64,000 nucleotides of DNA from Flavobacterium sp. CYK-55. Lineage in GTDB: Bacteria > Bacteroidota > Bacteroidia > Flavobacteriales > Flavobacteriaceae. The notes beneath the pieces are model-generated. The model was not told where the DNA came from. It worked only from the letters and a program-made list of their open reading frames with translations, and searched no databases. The translations under genes and the position numbers were made by a program. The stretch covers positions 62,001 through 126,000 of the forward strand of contig NZ_JAHCDK010000006.1 in the NCBI RefSeq assembly GCF_018413465.1, read 5' to 3'. Below are positions 52,597 to 60,621 of this stretch, piece after piece; positions within the stretch are counted from its first letter, which is position 1, and every line of letters starts with the position of its first letter.

Positions 52597-53688
52597 ATGA
52601 ATACCGCACCCACGTTTGCTACGCAAGACCATTTAAAATTCTTCAGAACACTCAACTCAAGAGTCAATAACTACTTCAAAGAAAACAACATCGCCAAAAC
52701 CGGCAACTGGAAGATTCACTTAAAAACCATTGTTCTGTTTACCGTTTTTTTGGTTCCGTATTTTATCATTTTAAAATTTGAAATGCCTTTTTATGCGCAA
52801 CTATTGCTCAACATTTTAATGGGCGTAGGCATGGCCGGCATTGGCATGAACGTTATGCACGACGGAAACCACGGCGCTTATTCGTCAAAAGGTTGGGTCA
52901 ACAAAATCATGGGCGGAACCATTTATGTTTTGGCCGGAAACGTATACAACTGGCAAGTACAACACAACGTTTTACACCACACCTACACCAACATTCACGG
53001 CCATGATGAAGACTTAGAAGCCGGACGCATCATTCGCTTTACGCCCACTGCCGATTGGTACGGCTACCACAGATTTCAGCATTTGTACTCGTTTTTGCTC
53101 TATGGTTTATTGACCTTTAATTGGGCCCTGACTACTGATTTCAAACAAATGCGCAGCTATACAGCCCGTAATTTATCCTATGGCCAACCCCAAAGCACCA
53201 CCCAACTTTGGACAGTATTGGTGATCACCAAAATTATTTATGCCTTGATTTGGATTGTATTGCCCATGATGGCAGGAATCTTATGGTGGAAAGTGCTCAT
53301 CGGATTTTTTGTGATGCACTACACCGCGGGTATCATCTTGAGTGTGATTTTTCAGTTGGCGCATGTGGTAGACGAAACCGACAATCCGGTACCGGGTGAT
53401 AATGGTGAAATGCAAAACACTTGGGCCATTCACCAACTATACACCACTGCCAATTTTGCCCCGAAAAACAAAATCATGAACTGGTTTACCGGCGGGCTTA
53501 ATCATCAAATTGAGCATCATTTATATCCGCACATCAGCCACATACACTACAACAAAATTGCCGAATTTGTCAAGCAAACCGCCCAAGAATGCAACCTGCC
53601 CTACCACGAATTCAAAACTACCCGCAGTGCTATTATTTCGCATTACAAACATTTAAAAGCGCTCGGACAAAAACCTCAATTGGCCTAA
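52597..53688 (+). CDS. Membrane fatty-acid desaturase
   Basis: 363 residues from the ATG at 52597 (MNTAPTFATQDHLKFFRTLN). Three His boxes are present: HDGNHG (about 89-94), HNVLHH (about 127-132) and QIEHHLYPHI near the end; ALWLP-type membrane helices lie between. It inserts a double bond into acyl chains of membrane lipids using di-iron chemistry. Typical length for the acyl-lipid desaturase group. The aminotransferase gene follows 10 bp later. Confidence 0.9.
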   Translation: MNTAPTFATQDHLKFFRTLNSRVNNYFKENNIAKTGNWKIHLKTIVLFTVFLVPYFIILKFEMPFYAQLLLNILMGVGMAGIGMNVMHDGNHGAYSSKGWVNKIMGGTIYVLAGNVYNWQVQHNVLHHTYTNIHGHDEDLEAGRIIRFTPTADWYGYHRFQHLYSFLLYGLLTFNWALTTDFKQMRSYTARNLSYGQPQSTTQLWTVLVITKIIYALIWIVLPMMAGILWWKVLIGFFVMHYTAGIILSVIFQLAHVVDETDNPVPGDNGEMQNTWAIHQLYTTANFAPKNKIMNWFTGGLNHQIEHHLYPHISHIHYNKIAEFVKQTAQECNLPYHEFKTTRSAIISHYKHLKALGQKPQLA

Positions 53689-53698
53689 ATCAGCACGC

Positions 53699-54886
53699 AT
53701 GAATCATATACTATCTGATAGAATCAACGAATTATCTACCTCACAAACTTTGGCGATGGCTGCTTTGGCCAGAGAACTCAAGGCGCAAGGCAAAGACATC
53801 ATCAGTTTGAGTTTGGGTGAACCCGATTTTAACACCCCTGATTTTATCAAAGAGGCGGCCAAAAAAGCCATTGATGATAACTACAGCACCTATACCCCGG
53901 TTGATGGCTATCTTGACTTGAAACAAGCCATTTGCCGAAAGTTTAAAAGAGACAACAACCTAGATTATCAACCCGCCAATATTGTTGTATCAACCGGTGC
54001 CAAACAATCGCTGTACAACATTGCTCAAGTAATGATCAACCCGGGTGATGAAGTCATTTTACCCGCTCCGTTTTGGGTGAGTTATTATGAGATCATTAAA
54101 ATGGCCGGGGGAATTCCGGTAGAGGTACCCACCAGTATCGAAACTGATTTTAAAATAACCCCTGCCCAATTAGAGGCGGCCATTACCCCTTCGACCAAAA
54201 TGATTTGGTACAGTTCACCCTGCAACCCAAGTGGTTCGGTATACAACCGAGCTGAGCTGACTGCATTGGCTGCTGTACTTGAAAAACACCCGAATATTTT
54301 TGTGGTTTCAGACGAAATCTACGAGCACATCAATTTTGCCGGAACCTTTTGCAGCATTGCCTCGATTCCGGGTATGTTTGACCGAACCATTACCGTTAAC
54401 GGTGTAGCCAAGGCTTTTGCCATGACCGGCTGGAGAATCGGTTATATCGGCGCTCCTGAATTTATTGCCAAAGCCTGCACCAAAATGCAAGGACAGGTCA
54501 CCAGCGGTGCCAACTCAATTGCCCAAAGAGCTACGATTGCCGCCGTTGAAGCTGATCCGGCAGTACTTAAAGATATGGTCAAAGCCTTTTATAACCGACG
54601 TGATTTGGTGGCTAAACTGGCACAAGAAATTCCGGGCCTCAAAGCCAACGTTCCCGAAGGTGCGTTTTATTTGTTTCCGGATGTATCTTATTACTTCGGA
54701 AAAACCCTACGCGGAACCCTGATCAACAATGCCGATGATTTCTCGATGTATTTGCTCTCTGAGGCCAATGTGGCCACAGTAACCGGCGATGCTTTTGGCA
54801 ACCCCAATTGCATCAGATTATCGTATGCCACCAGCGAAGACTTGCTCATTGAAGCTTTTAAACGCATCAAAGAAGCCTTGTCCTAA
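53699..54886 (+). CDS. Class I/II pyridoxal-phosphate aminotransferase (aspartate-type)
   Basis: 395 residues. Fold type I: STGAKQSLYNIAQV, SSPCNPSGSVY, VVSDEIYEHI and the Schiff-base Lys in VAKAFAMTGWRIGYIG. The sequence is the aspartate / aromatic aminotransferase subgroup I-b, common as AspC in Bacteroidota. Substrate choice cannot be decided from motifs. A terminator lies 8 bp after the stop. Confidence 0.88.
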   Translation: MNHILSDRINELSTSQTLAMAALARELKAQGKDIISLSLGEPDFNTPDFIKEAAKKAIDDNYSTYTPVDGYLDLKQAICRKFKRDNNLDYQPANIVVSTGAKQSLYNIAQVMINPGDEVILPAPFWVSYYEIIKMAGGIPVEVPTSIETDFKITPAQLEAAITPSTKMIWYSSPCNPSGSVYNRAELTALAAVLEKHPNIFVVSDEIYEHINFAGTFCSIASIPGMFDRTITVNGVAKAFAMTGWRIGYIGAPEFIAKACTKMQGQVTSGANSIAQRATIAAVEADPAVLKDMVKAFYNRRDLVAKLAQEIPGLKANVPEGAFYLFPDVSYYFGKTLRGTLINNADDFSMYLLSEANVATVTGDAFGNPNCIRLSYATSEDLLIEAFKRIKEALS

Positions 54887-54894
54887 AAAATATC

Positions 54895-54917
54895 AGCCTC
54901 TGAAAAGAGGCTTTTTT
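54895..54917 (+). terminator. Terminator after the aminotransferase gene, next to the Crp-like start
   Basis: AGCCTC / GAGGCT stem, 6-nt loop, six T. Its T-run ends 12 bp before the next gene's TTG start. Confidence 0.7.
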
Positions 54918-54928
54918 ATGCCAAAAAA

Positions 54929-55504
54929 TTGTCACAAATTTTAGAAAATATCGCCCGTCATGTTGCCCTTACAAGCGCTGAGCAAGACTTGTTTTTGGCC
55001 CATACCCAAACGCAGTTGTTTGAGGCCAAAACCATCATTCAGCATGCAGGAACGGTATGTAAACACACCTATTTTGTCAACAGCGGTTTGCTCAGAAGCT
55101 TTTACATCAACGATCATATTGTTGAGCATGTGCTGAGTTTTGCCTGCGAAGGCTGGTGGATATCAGATATGTACAGTTTGCTCTCGGGCCAACCCGGTAA
55201 CTTATTTATCGAAGTGCTTGAAGAAGCCCAAGTGATTTTGCTTGAAAAAAGCCAACAAGAAATTTTGTATCGTGAAATCCCGAAACTCGAGCGCTTTTTT
55301 AGAATTCTCACCGAAAAATCTCTCGTGGCCCATCAAGAAAGGCTCATCGATAATTTAAGCCTGAGTGCCGAAGAGCGCTATGAAAAGTTCTGCCAAAAAT
55401 ACCCGAGCCTGATTCAAAAAGTACCGCAAAAGCAAATTGCCTCTTATATTGGGGTAACGCCGGAGTTTTTTAGCAAGATGAAGGCCAAAATGCTGCGCAA
55501 ATAA
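54929..55504 (+). CDS. Crp/Fnr-family regulator
   Basis: 191 residues from a TTG at 54929; no ATG is present in frame before the previous stop, and ATG at 54918 is out of frame. N-terminal cyclic-nucleotide-binding-like barrel (about 15-120, HAGTVCKHTYFVNSGLLRSFY, then GWWISDMYSLLSGQPG). C-terminal HTH (about 145-191, PQKQIASYIGVTPEFFSKMK). The cAMP contacts of true Crp are not visible. It may control the repeat-rich region or the unknown gene downstream, but this is only proximity. Confidence 0.8.
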   Translation: MSQILENIARHVALTSAEQDLFLAHTQTQLFEAKTIIQHAGTVCKHTYFVNSGLLRSFYINDHIVEHVLSFACEGWWISDMYSLLSGQPGNLFIEVLEEAQVILLEKSQQEILYREIPKLERFFRILTEKSLVAHQERLIDNLSLSAEERYEKFCQKYPSLIQKVPQKQIASYIGVTPEFFSKMKAKMLRK

Positions 55505-55685
55505 AACAACTCTTTTCAAGTTATCTATTCTTTCTTTACTGTTTTTACCCCTCCCTTCAAGCAGTTTGCTATGCGTTTTATAGCACAAAAGCCACAGCCA
55601 AACAAAACAAATTCATATCTTTAGGTTGATTTGTAGCTGATGCATCCATCTTTTAAGGTGTGTTTTTTACAAAGGCTTGAGGCAG

Positions 55686-55762
55686 ATTCATAGCACATTC
55701 ATAGCACAACTATGGCATATCTATGGTATATACTGCTATAAATCTGGAACGAATCTGGAACC
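55686..55762 (+). repeat. Three successive pairs of 11-bp direct repeats
   Basis: ATTCATAGCAC twice in tandem (55686-55696, 55697-55707). Then TATGGCATATC / TATGGTATATA (55711-55721, 55722-55732). Then AATCTGGAACG / AATCTGGAACC (55741-55751, 55752-55762). Each pair has an 11-bp step. The step is not a multiple of three and the region has no reading frame, so it is a DNA or RNA signal upstream of the unknown gene at 55778. Confidence 0.75.
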
Positions 55763-55777
55763 AAACCACCGGAAATC

Positions 55778-56539
55778 ATGGGAAAATCACTGAGCATTTT
55801 AAAAATTACGGGGCACTTTGAGGGTTTATCATTTTATGAGCTCAATGGGCAAATTGTGGTGCGCCGCACCGGAGGGTTTGATTCAAAAAAATTAAAGACC
55901 GACCCCAAGTATGCCCGTGTGCGTGAACACAACCAAGCATTTACAGAAAGTTCTATTTGCGGCAAATATTTCAGACAGGCGCTCAAGAGCTACTTGCCCA
56001 AACTGCGCGTCAGTTATGTACACAGCCGCGTTTTGGGTTTGTTTCAACAAATCACACAACTTGATACACAAAACCCAAAGGGAGCACTCAGATTTTTTGA
56101 AGGGCTTAAAACCCCGCAGGCCCATGCGTTGGTACAAAATTTTGAGTTTGATTCGGCCATGGCGTTTTCAGCGCTATGGGGTGGCACAGGCCAATGGAAT
56201 GCAAGCCAAACCACTTATACCCTCAACGCCATTAAACCCAAACAAATTCAGGCACCCGAAGGGGCTACCCACGTAGGCTTGCGTTTGATTGATTTGGGTT
56301 TAGATTTTGAACAACTCGGCCCGGCATTGATACAAGAAGGTAACGTGCAATTGTTTTCGTTAAACCCCAAAAGCTCAGAACACAAAGCCGTGGTACTCAC
56401 TACAAAAGAGCTCAACGCACCCAGCCAAATGAGCTTGCTGTTTTTGGAATTTTACCAAGCGCAAGACCAAGATATGATTCCTTGTGCCAAAGCCTACCTC
56501 AAAGTGATTAAGCTTAAAATCAAAAACTCCGACGCGTAA
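55778..56539 (+). CDS. Unknown protein of 253 residues
   Basis: No signal peptide or membrane segment. The sequence opens with LKITGHFEGLSFYELNGQIV and VVRRTGGFDSKKLKTDPKYA, followed by a helical, basic part (FRQALKSYLPKLRVSYVHSR). The C-terminal part is beta-rich (THVGLRLIDLGLDFEQLGPA, then VQLFSLNP). I recognise it as a type of flavobacterial hypothetical protein but can name no domain. Preceded by the 11-bp repeat array, followed by the GGGTAGT array. Cytoplasmic location inferred from absence of signals. Confidence 0.7.
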   Translation: MGKSLSILKITGHFEGLSFYELNGQIVVRRTGGFDSKKLKTDPKYARVREHNQAFTESSICGKYFRQALKSYLPKLRVSYVHSRVLGLFQQITQLDTQNPKGALRFFEGLKTPQAHALVQNFEFDSAMAFSALWGGTGQWNASQTTYTLNAIKPKQIQAPEGATHVGLRLIDLGLDFEQLGPALIQEGNVQLFSLNPKSSEHKAVVLTTKELNAPSQMSLLFLEFYQAQDQDMIPCAKAYLKVIKLKIKNSDA

Positions 56540-56658
56540 AATAACGGTCGGAGCTTTGTTAGGATTGTTTGATTGGGTTGAATTCTTCGGGAAGAATTTC
56601 ATTTAAAATGTCTCAGGGCAAAGTTCAAAAAACACCGCAGATTAATCGCACCACAACT

Positions 56659-56699
56659 GGGTAGTTAACGGGTAGTTGTATTACTACCTGACGGGTAGT
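56659..56699. promoter_or_regulatory. GGGTAGT repeats upstream of the LuxR-type gene
   Basis: GGGTAGT at 56659, 56670 and 56693, and ACTACC (inverse) at 56683: steps of 11, 13 and 10 bp. They lie 95-135 bp before the start of the next gene and look like a multi-site operator. TATCTTTG at 56766-56773 is a fair -7 box. Confidence 0.6.
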
Positions 56700-56794
56700 C
56701 CTTTTTGAGAAGCCTTGATTTTAAGCGCATTAAAAATCAGCGATCATCATATTGATTTTGTTGTTTATCTTTGAGGTCAATCAAACCTCCTCAA

Positions 56795-58024
56795 ATGCGT
56801 TTCAAAAGTTTTTTTTTAATGGCTATTTGGATACTGAGCCAAACCTGTTTATGGGCTCAACCCAACAGCCTAGAAAACCTCTCTAAAAAAGTAACGGCCT
56901 ATAATGATGCTTTGGCTTTTGACAAATCAATTCGGCTGATTACCGATTTTATGACCCAAAAAAACCTCAGCCCGTATGAGAAATACCAAGCTTATCTTTT
57001 AAAATCATACACCCACAAACGTCTTTTTAACTATCCCGAGGCCATGGAAAACTTAAATTTGGCGCTCGAGGAAGGTCTTAAAAGCAACCGCAAAAATGAA
57101 GTACAAAACAACATCTTGGCCGAGAAAGCCTTTGTTTTATTTGATACACACCAATACGATCAGGCTTCAAAATTAATGCAGCAACTAGACAGCGCTCACT
57201 ATCAATATTTGAGTTATGACAGCCAAGTGTTTATCATCATGCAAGAAGGATATTTGCTGATGTTGGACCAAAAATACCCGCAAGCCGAACAAAAACTCAA
57301 TACCGCTTTAAAAATTGCTCAAGAGCATTGCCCCAGAAACTTGCCCAATGTTTACGGCAAAAAGATTGAGCTCTACAACAAAACAAAACGCTATGACTTG
57401 CGCGACCAAGCCTTTGCTCAAGGTTTGGCATTGGCCAGACAATACAACATACTTAAATATGAAATGTATTTGTACGAGGTTATGACCAACCAATACAAAA
57501 ACAACCAAGACTATAAAAATGCGTTTGAAACCCAATTAAAGTATGATTCGATCAGCCATATTTATGATGTAAACAGCAACAACAACAAGGTTAAATTGAT
57601 TGAAAAGCAAATTGCGTTAGAGCGCTATGCGTTAGACCAGAAAATGCAACAACAAAAAACCCTGTATTTGATTGGATTAATTGGGGTATTGGTTATTTTA
57701 TTGATCATCTCGGTACAACTTTTTGTAACCAACCGCGATAAACGAATGTTGGTTGAAAAAGAGAACACCCGTATACACGATGAAATTGAATTGCTCACCA
57801 AAGCCAAAGACGAAAAAGGAAATGCTCATCTCAATTTGGACGATTTTAGCTTAACCCCGCGTCAATACGAAATCACAAAACTCATTCAGCAAGGCAAAAC
57901 CAATAAAGAGATTGCCGCACAATTGTTTATTTCAGAAAACACGGTTAAATATCACCTCAAACAAATCTATGAGATTCTTGATATTGAACACCGCGTTGAG
58001 CTCACCGACCGCAAAAGTTCTTAA
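56795..58024 (+). CDS. TPR-membrane-LuxR transcriptional regulator
   Basis: 409 residues from the ATG at 56795 (MRFKSFFLMAIWILSQTCLW). Signal peptide about 1-22, periplasmic TPR region (about 40-285), one membrane helix (about 292-315, LYLIGLIGVLVILLIISVQL), a coiled linker and a C-terminal LuxR HTH (about 345-409: LTPRQYEITKLIQQGKTNKE, then LFISENTVKYHLKQIYEILD). This one-piece sensor layout is common in Bacteroidota. It sits upstream of the redox operon, which it may control. Signal unknown. Confidence 0.88.
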   Translation: MRFKSFFLMAIWILSQTCLWAQPNSLENLSKKVTAYNDALAFDKSIRLITDFMTQKNLSPYEKYQAYLLKSYTHKRLFNYPEAMENLNLALEEGLKSNRKNEVQNNILAEKAFVLFDTHQYDQASKLMQQLDSAHYQYLSYDSQVFIIMQEGYLLMLDQKYPQAEQKLNTALKIAQEHCPRNLPNVYGKKIELYNKTKRYDLRDQAFAQGLALARQYNILKYEMYLYEVMTNQYKNNQDYKNAFETQLKYDSISHIYDVNSNNNKVKLIEKQIALERYALDQKMQQQKTLYLIGLIGVLVILLIISVQLFVTNRDKRMLVEKENTRIHDEIELLTKAKDEKGNAHLNLDDFSLTPRQYEITKLIQQGKTNKEIAAQLFISENTVKYHLKQIYEILDIEHRVELTDRKSS

Positions 58025-58057
58025 CCTAGATTAAGTGTTTGAACCCAACTTTGAACC

Positions 58058-58065
58058 TACCTTTG
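58058..58065 (+). promoter_or_regulatory. -7 box of the redox operon
   Basis: TACCTTTG matches TAnnTTTG, 30 bp before the pirin ATG. TTTG at 58038-58041 is 16 bp away, shorter than usual. Confidence 0.5.
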
Positions 58066-58095
58066 TATGGTAATAATTCTTAAATTTATTTTGAT

Positions 58096-58812
58096 ATGAA
58101 CCATACCGTTATACACAAAGCAGATACCCGAGGTCATGCCAATCATGGCTGGCTCAACGCCCACCACACCTTTAGTTTTGCCGGATATTATGACCCCAAC
58201 CGCGTTCAGTTTGGCGTTTTGCGCGTTTTAAACGATGACATCATTGCCCCGGGCATGGGTTTTGGCACGCATCCGCACGACAATATGGAAATCATTACCA
58301 TTCCGCTTGAAGGCGATCTGGCGCACAAAGACAGCATGGGCAATACCGAAGTGATCAAGTTTGGCGATGTACAAGTAATGAGCGCCGGCACTGGAATTCA
58401 ACACTCAGAGTTTAACCCCAACCACGACCAAAGAACCAATTTGTTGCAAATTTGGGTGTTCCCGAAATACAGAAACGTCGAACCGCGCTACGAGCAAATT
58501 ACGTTGAATGTTGCCGACAGACACAATCAGTTTCAGCAAGTGCTTTCGCCCAATGCTGATGATGCGGGTGTTTGGATTCATCAAGACGCTTGGTTTCATA
58601 TGAGTAATATGGATGCCGGAACTACCCTAGAATACACCCGAAAACTAGAAGGCAACGGTTTGTATGTGTTTGTGATCAAAGGCTCGGTTAAAGTCAATGG
58701 AGAACAGCTCGAAAAACGCGATGGCATGGGCCTTACCGATTTTGAAAAAGCAACTTTTGAAGCCACTGCTGATGCCGAAGTATTGCTCATGGAAGTTCCG
58801 ATGCACCAATAA
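58096..58812 (+). CDS. Pirin-family protein
   Basis: 238 residues, double cupin. N-terminal motifs: HANHGWLNAHHTFSFAGYYD, GFGTHPHDNMEIITIPLEG and GTGIQHSEFNP, with the usual His/Glu metal ligands. The second cupin is LYVFVIKGSVKVNGEQLE. Some pirins are quercetin dioxygenases; others are redox-responsive. First gene of a six-gene operon. The GNAT gene follows 12 bp later. Confidence 0.9.
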   Translation: MNHTVIHKADTRGHANHGWLNAHHTFSFAGYYDPNRVQFGVLRVLNDDIIAPGMGFGTHPHDNMEIITIPLEGDLAHKDSMGNTEVIKFGDVQVMSAGTGIQHSEFNPNHDQRTNLLQIWVFPKYRNVEPRYEQITLNVADRHNQFQQVLSPNADDAGVWIHQDAWFHMSNMDAGTTLEYTRKLEGNGLYVFVIKGSVKVNGEQLEKRDGMGLTDFEKATFEATADAEVLLMEVPMHQ

Positions 58813-58824
58813 AAATCAGAAAAT

Positions 58825-59109
58825 ATGGAAGCAACAGTAGGCATGCACACCAACGGCCACAAAGGTGATTTTTATATAGAGGCCAACGGCCAACAACAGG
58901 CGCTCATGACCTTTGTGATGGCCGGCGAGCAACAAATGATTATTGACCACACCGAGGTAAACTCCGGCAACAACGGCAAGGGTTACGGTAAAATGATGGT
59001 GATGGCCGCGGTAGACTTTGCCCGCAACAACCACATTAAAATAGTTCCGTTGTGCCCTTTTGCCAAAAGTGTTTTTGATAAAACTGCTGAAATTAGAGAC
59101 GTATTGTAA
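58825..59109 (+). CDS. Small GNAT-type N-acetyltransferase
   Basis: 94 residues, the minimal YjdJ/DUF-type acetyltransferase: DFYIEANGQQQALMTFVM, the acetyl-CoA loop NNGKGYGKMMVMAAVDFA and VPLCPFAKSVFDKT, with the Cys near CPFA. Second gene of the redox operon. The substrate is unknown. Confidence 0.85.
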   Translation: MEATVGMHTNGHKGDFYIEANGQQQALMTFVMAGEQQMIIDHTEVNSGNNGKGYGKMMVMAAVDFARNNHIKIVPLCPFAKSVFDKTAEIRDVL

Positions 59110-59201
59110 CACAGCTTGCAACCAGCGCTATCAAACTGCGAGGTTTTCAAAATGACCTGCGAGGTTTTTAAAACCTTGTAGGTCTAAAAAAAATCAGAAA
59201 C

Positions 59202-59612
59202 ATGAACAACTTACTCGAACAAAACCTCACCGCCCACATTGGCCAACAAAAATATCTTTGCACCGTTAATTGGCGCAACGGCCAACTCATCATGGATGAA
59301 CCCGAAAACATAGGCGGTGGTGATTTGGGCCCTGACCCGTACAGCACTTTATTGGCTTCATTGGCCGGATGCACGCTCTCAACCCTGCGCATGTATATTG
59401 ACCGCAAAGGTTGGGACATCCCTGAATTATCGGTTTCACTCAATATGCATCAAGAATCAGCAACTGAACTCATTACGCAAATGGAGCGAATCATCACTTT
59501 TCCTGAAGGACTTGACCATGAAATCAAAGAGCGCTTGCTGGTCATAGCCGGAAAATGTCCGGTATCAAAAATCTTAGAAAATAAAATAGTCATCAACACC
59601 CAAACCCCTTAG
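59202..59612 (+). CDS. OsmC-family protein
   Basis: 136 residues. Key Cys residues: LAGCTLSTLRMYIDRKGWD (peroxidatic-type Cys) and VIAGKCPVSKIL (second Cys). OsmC/Ohr proteins reduce organic hydroperoxides with thiol recycling. The chain PYSTLLASLAGCT is conserved. Third gene of the redox operon; a GC-rich part of the 92-bp spacer before it repeats a GAGGTTTT(C/T)AAAA motif (59140-59175). Confidence 0.88.
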   Translation: MNNLLEQNLTAHIGQQKYLCTVNWRNGQLIMDEPENIGGGDLGPDPYSTLLASLAGCTLSTLRMYIDRKGWDIPELSVSLNMHQESATELITQMERIITFPEGLDHEIKERLLVIAGKCPVSKILENKIVINTQTP

Positions 59613-59614
59613 TT

Positions 59615-59839
59615 ATGGATCCGAAAGACATCACCAAAGAATACAGCAACGGCCAGGTAACCATTGTCTGGAAATCAGGCTTATGCCAACATGCCGCCGA
59701 GTGCGTGCGCAACAATCCGGAGGTTTTTAAACCCCGTGAAAAGCCTTGGATTAACCCCGAAAACTCAACCACTGATCAAATTGTTGAAACCGTTCAAAAA
59801 TGCCCTTCAGGTGCACTGACTTATTATTTGAATTCATGA
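59615..59839 (+). CDS. Divergent 4Fe-4S mono-cluster protein
   Basis: 74 residues. Cys-containing segments SGLCQHAAECVRNNPEVF and VQKCPSGALTYYL match the small Fer4-19-type domain often placed next to GNAT and OsmC genes. Starts 2 bp after the OsmC stop and its stop overlaps the next start (ATGA). Likely an electron carrier or sensor. Confidence 0.85.
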   Translation: MDPKDITKEYSNGQVTIVWKSGLCQHAAECVRNNPEVFKPREKPWINPENSTTDQIVETVQKCPSGALTYYLNS

Positions 59840-60048
59840 AACCAACCAAAAAATGGAAGTTCGCACTCATGGTCTGGATGGCCATTTATCCGGCCATTAC
59901 GCTGCTGAGCTTTTTGATCGGCAATCAAATTAAAGACTTACCTCTGGCCTTGCGCACCTTGATTATGACGGGAATTCTAGTTCCGGTTATGGTATATCTG
60001 TTATTGCCCTTGCTCAGAAAAATATTAGGAAACTGGTTAAACACCTAA
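59836..60048 (+). CDS. Small two-span membrane protein
   Basis: 70 residues from the ATG at 59836, which overlaps the upstream stop. Two hydrophobic segments: KFALMVWMAIYPAITLLSFL and LIMTGILVPVMVYLLLPLL. No catalytic motif. It resembles small DUF membrane proteins found in similar operons. The start at 59800 in the same frame would overlap the iron-sulfur gene more and is less likely. Confidence 0.7.
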   Translation: MKPTKKWKFALMVWMAIYPAITLLSFLIGNQIKDLPLALRTLIMTGILVPVMVYLLLPLLRKILGNWLNT

Positions 60049-60051
60049 CAA

Positions 60052-60579
60052 ATGAAAAAAATTATAGCCTTGGCGGGCTCATCGAGCCGCAACTCAATCA
60101 ACAAACAATTGGCGGTTTATGCGGCGGGTTTGTTTGAAAACGCACAAGTAGAAGTTTTAGATTTAAATGATTTTGAAATGCCCCTATTTTCGGTTGACCG
60201 AGAAAAAGAAAACGGCATCCACAACTTGGCACATGATTTTTACGCCCAAATAGGCAGCGCTGATTTGATCGTGCTTTCATTGGCCGAACACAACGGCGCA
60301 TACGCAACGGCATTTAAGAACATCTTAGATTGGACTTCGCGCATCAACAACAAAACCTTTCAAGAAAAACCCATGCTGCTTATGGCTACTTCACCGGGAG
60401 CACGCGGTGGTGCTTCGGTTTTGGATATTGCCGCCAAACGCTTTCCGTATCAAGGCGCGCAAGTGTTGGGAACATTCTCTTTACCGAGTTTTTTTGAAAA
60501 CTTTGATGCGGTGCATGGCATCATCAACCCCGAACTCAAAAAGCAATTGATCGATTTGATTCAAAGGATTGATTTCTAA
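60052..60579 (+). CDS. NADPH-dependent FMN reductase family protein
   Basis: 175 residues, flavodoxin fold. FMN phosphate loop AGSSSRNSINKQLAVYA, then SLAEHNGAYATAFKNILDW and MATSPGARGGASVLDI. Members reduce quinones or azo compounds or supply reduced flavin. Last gene of the redox operon, 3 bp after the membrane protein. Confidence 0.88.
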   Translation: MKKIIALAGSSSRNSINKQLAVYAAGLFENAQVEVLDLNDFEMPLFSVDREKENGIHNLAHDFYAQIGSADLIVLSLAEHNGAYATAFKNILDWTSRINNKTFQEKPMLLMATSPGARGGASVLDIAAKRFPYQGAQVLGTFSLPSFFENFDAVHGIINPELKKQLIDLIQRIDF

Positions 60580-60597
60580 TTAAAAATGATACTTTTG
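60569..60597 (+). promoter_or_regulatory. Promoter of the DUF1566-type lipoprotein
   Basis: TTG (60569-60571), 18 bp, TACTTTTG (60590-60597). The ATG lies 24 bp downstream. Confidence 0.55.
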
Positions 60598-60621
60598 TGG
60601 TTCATCAAAAGCAGTCATTAA

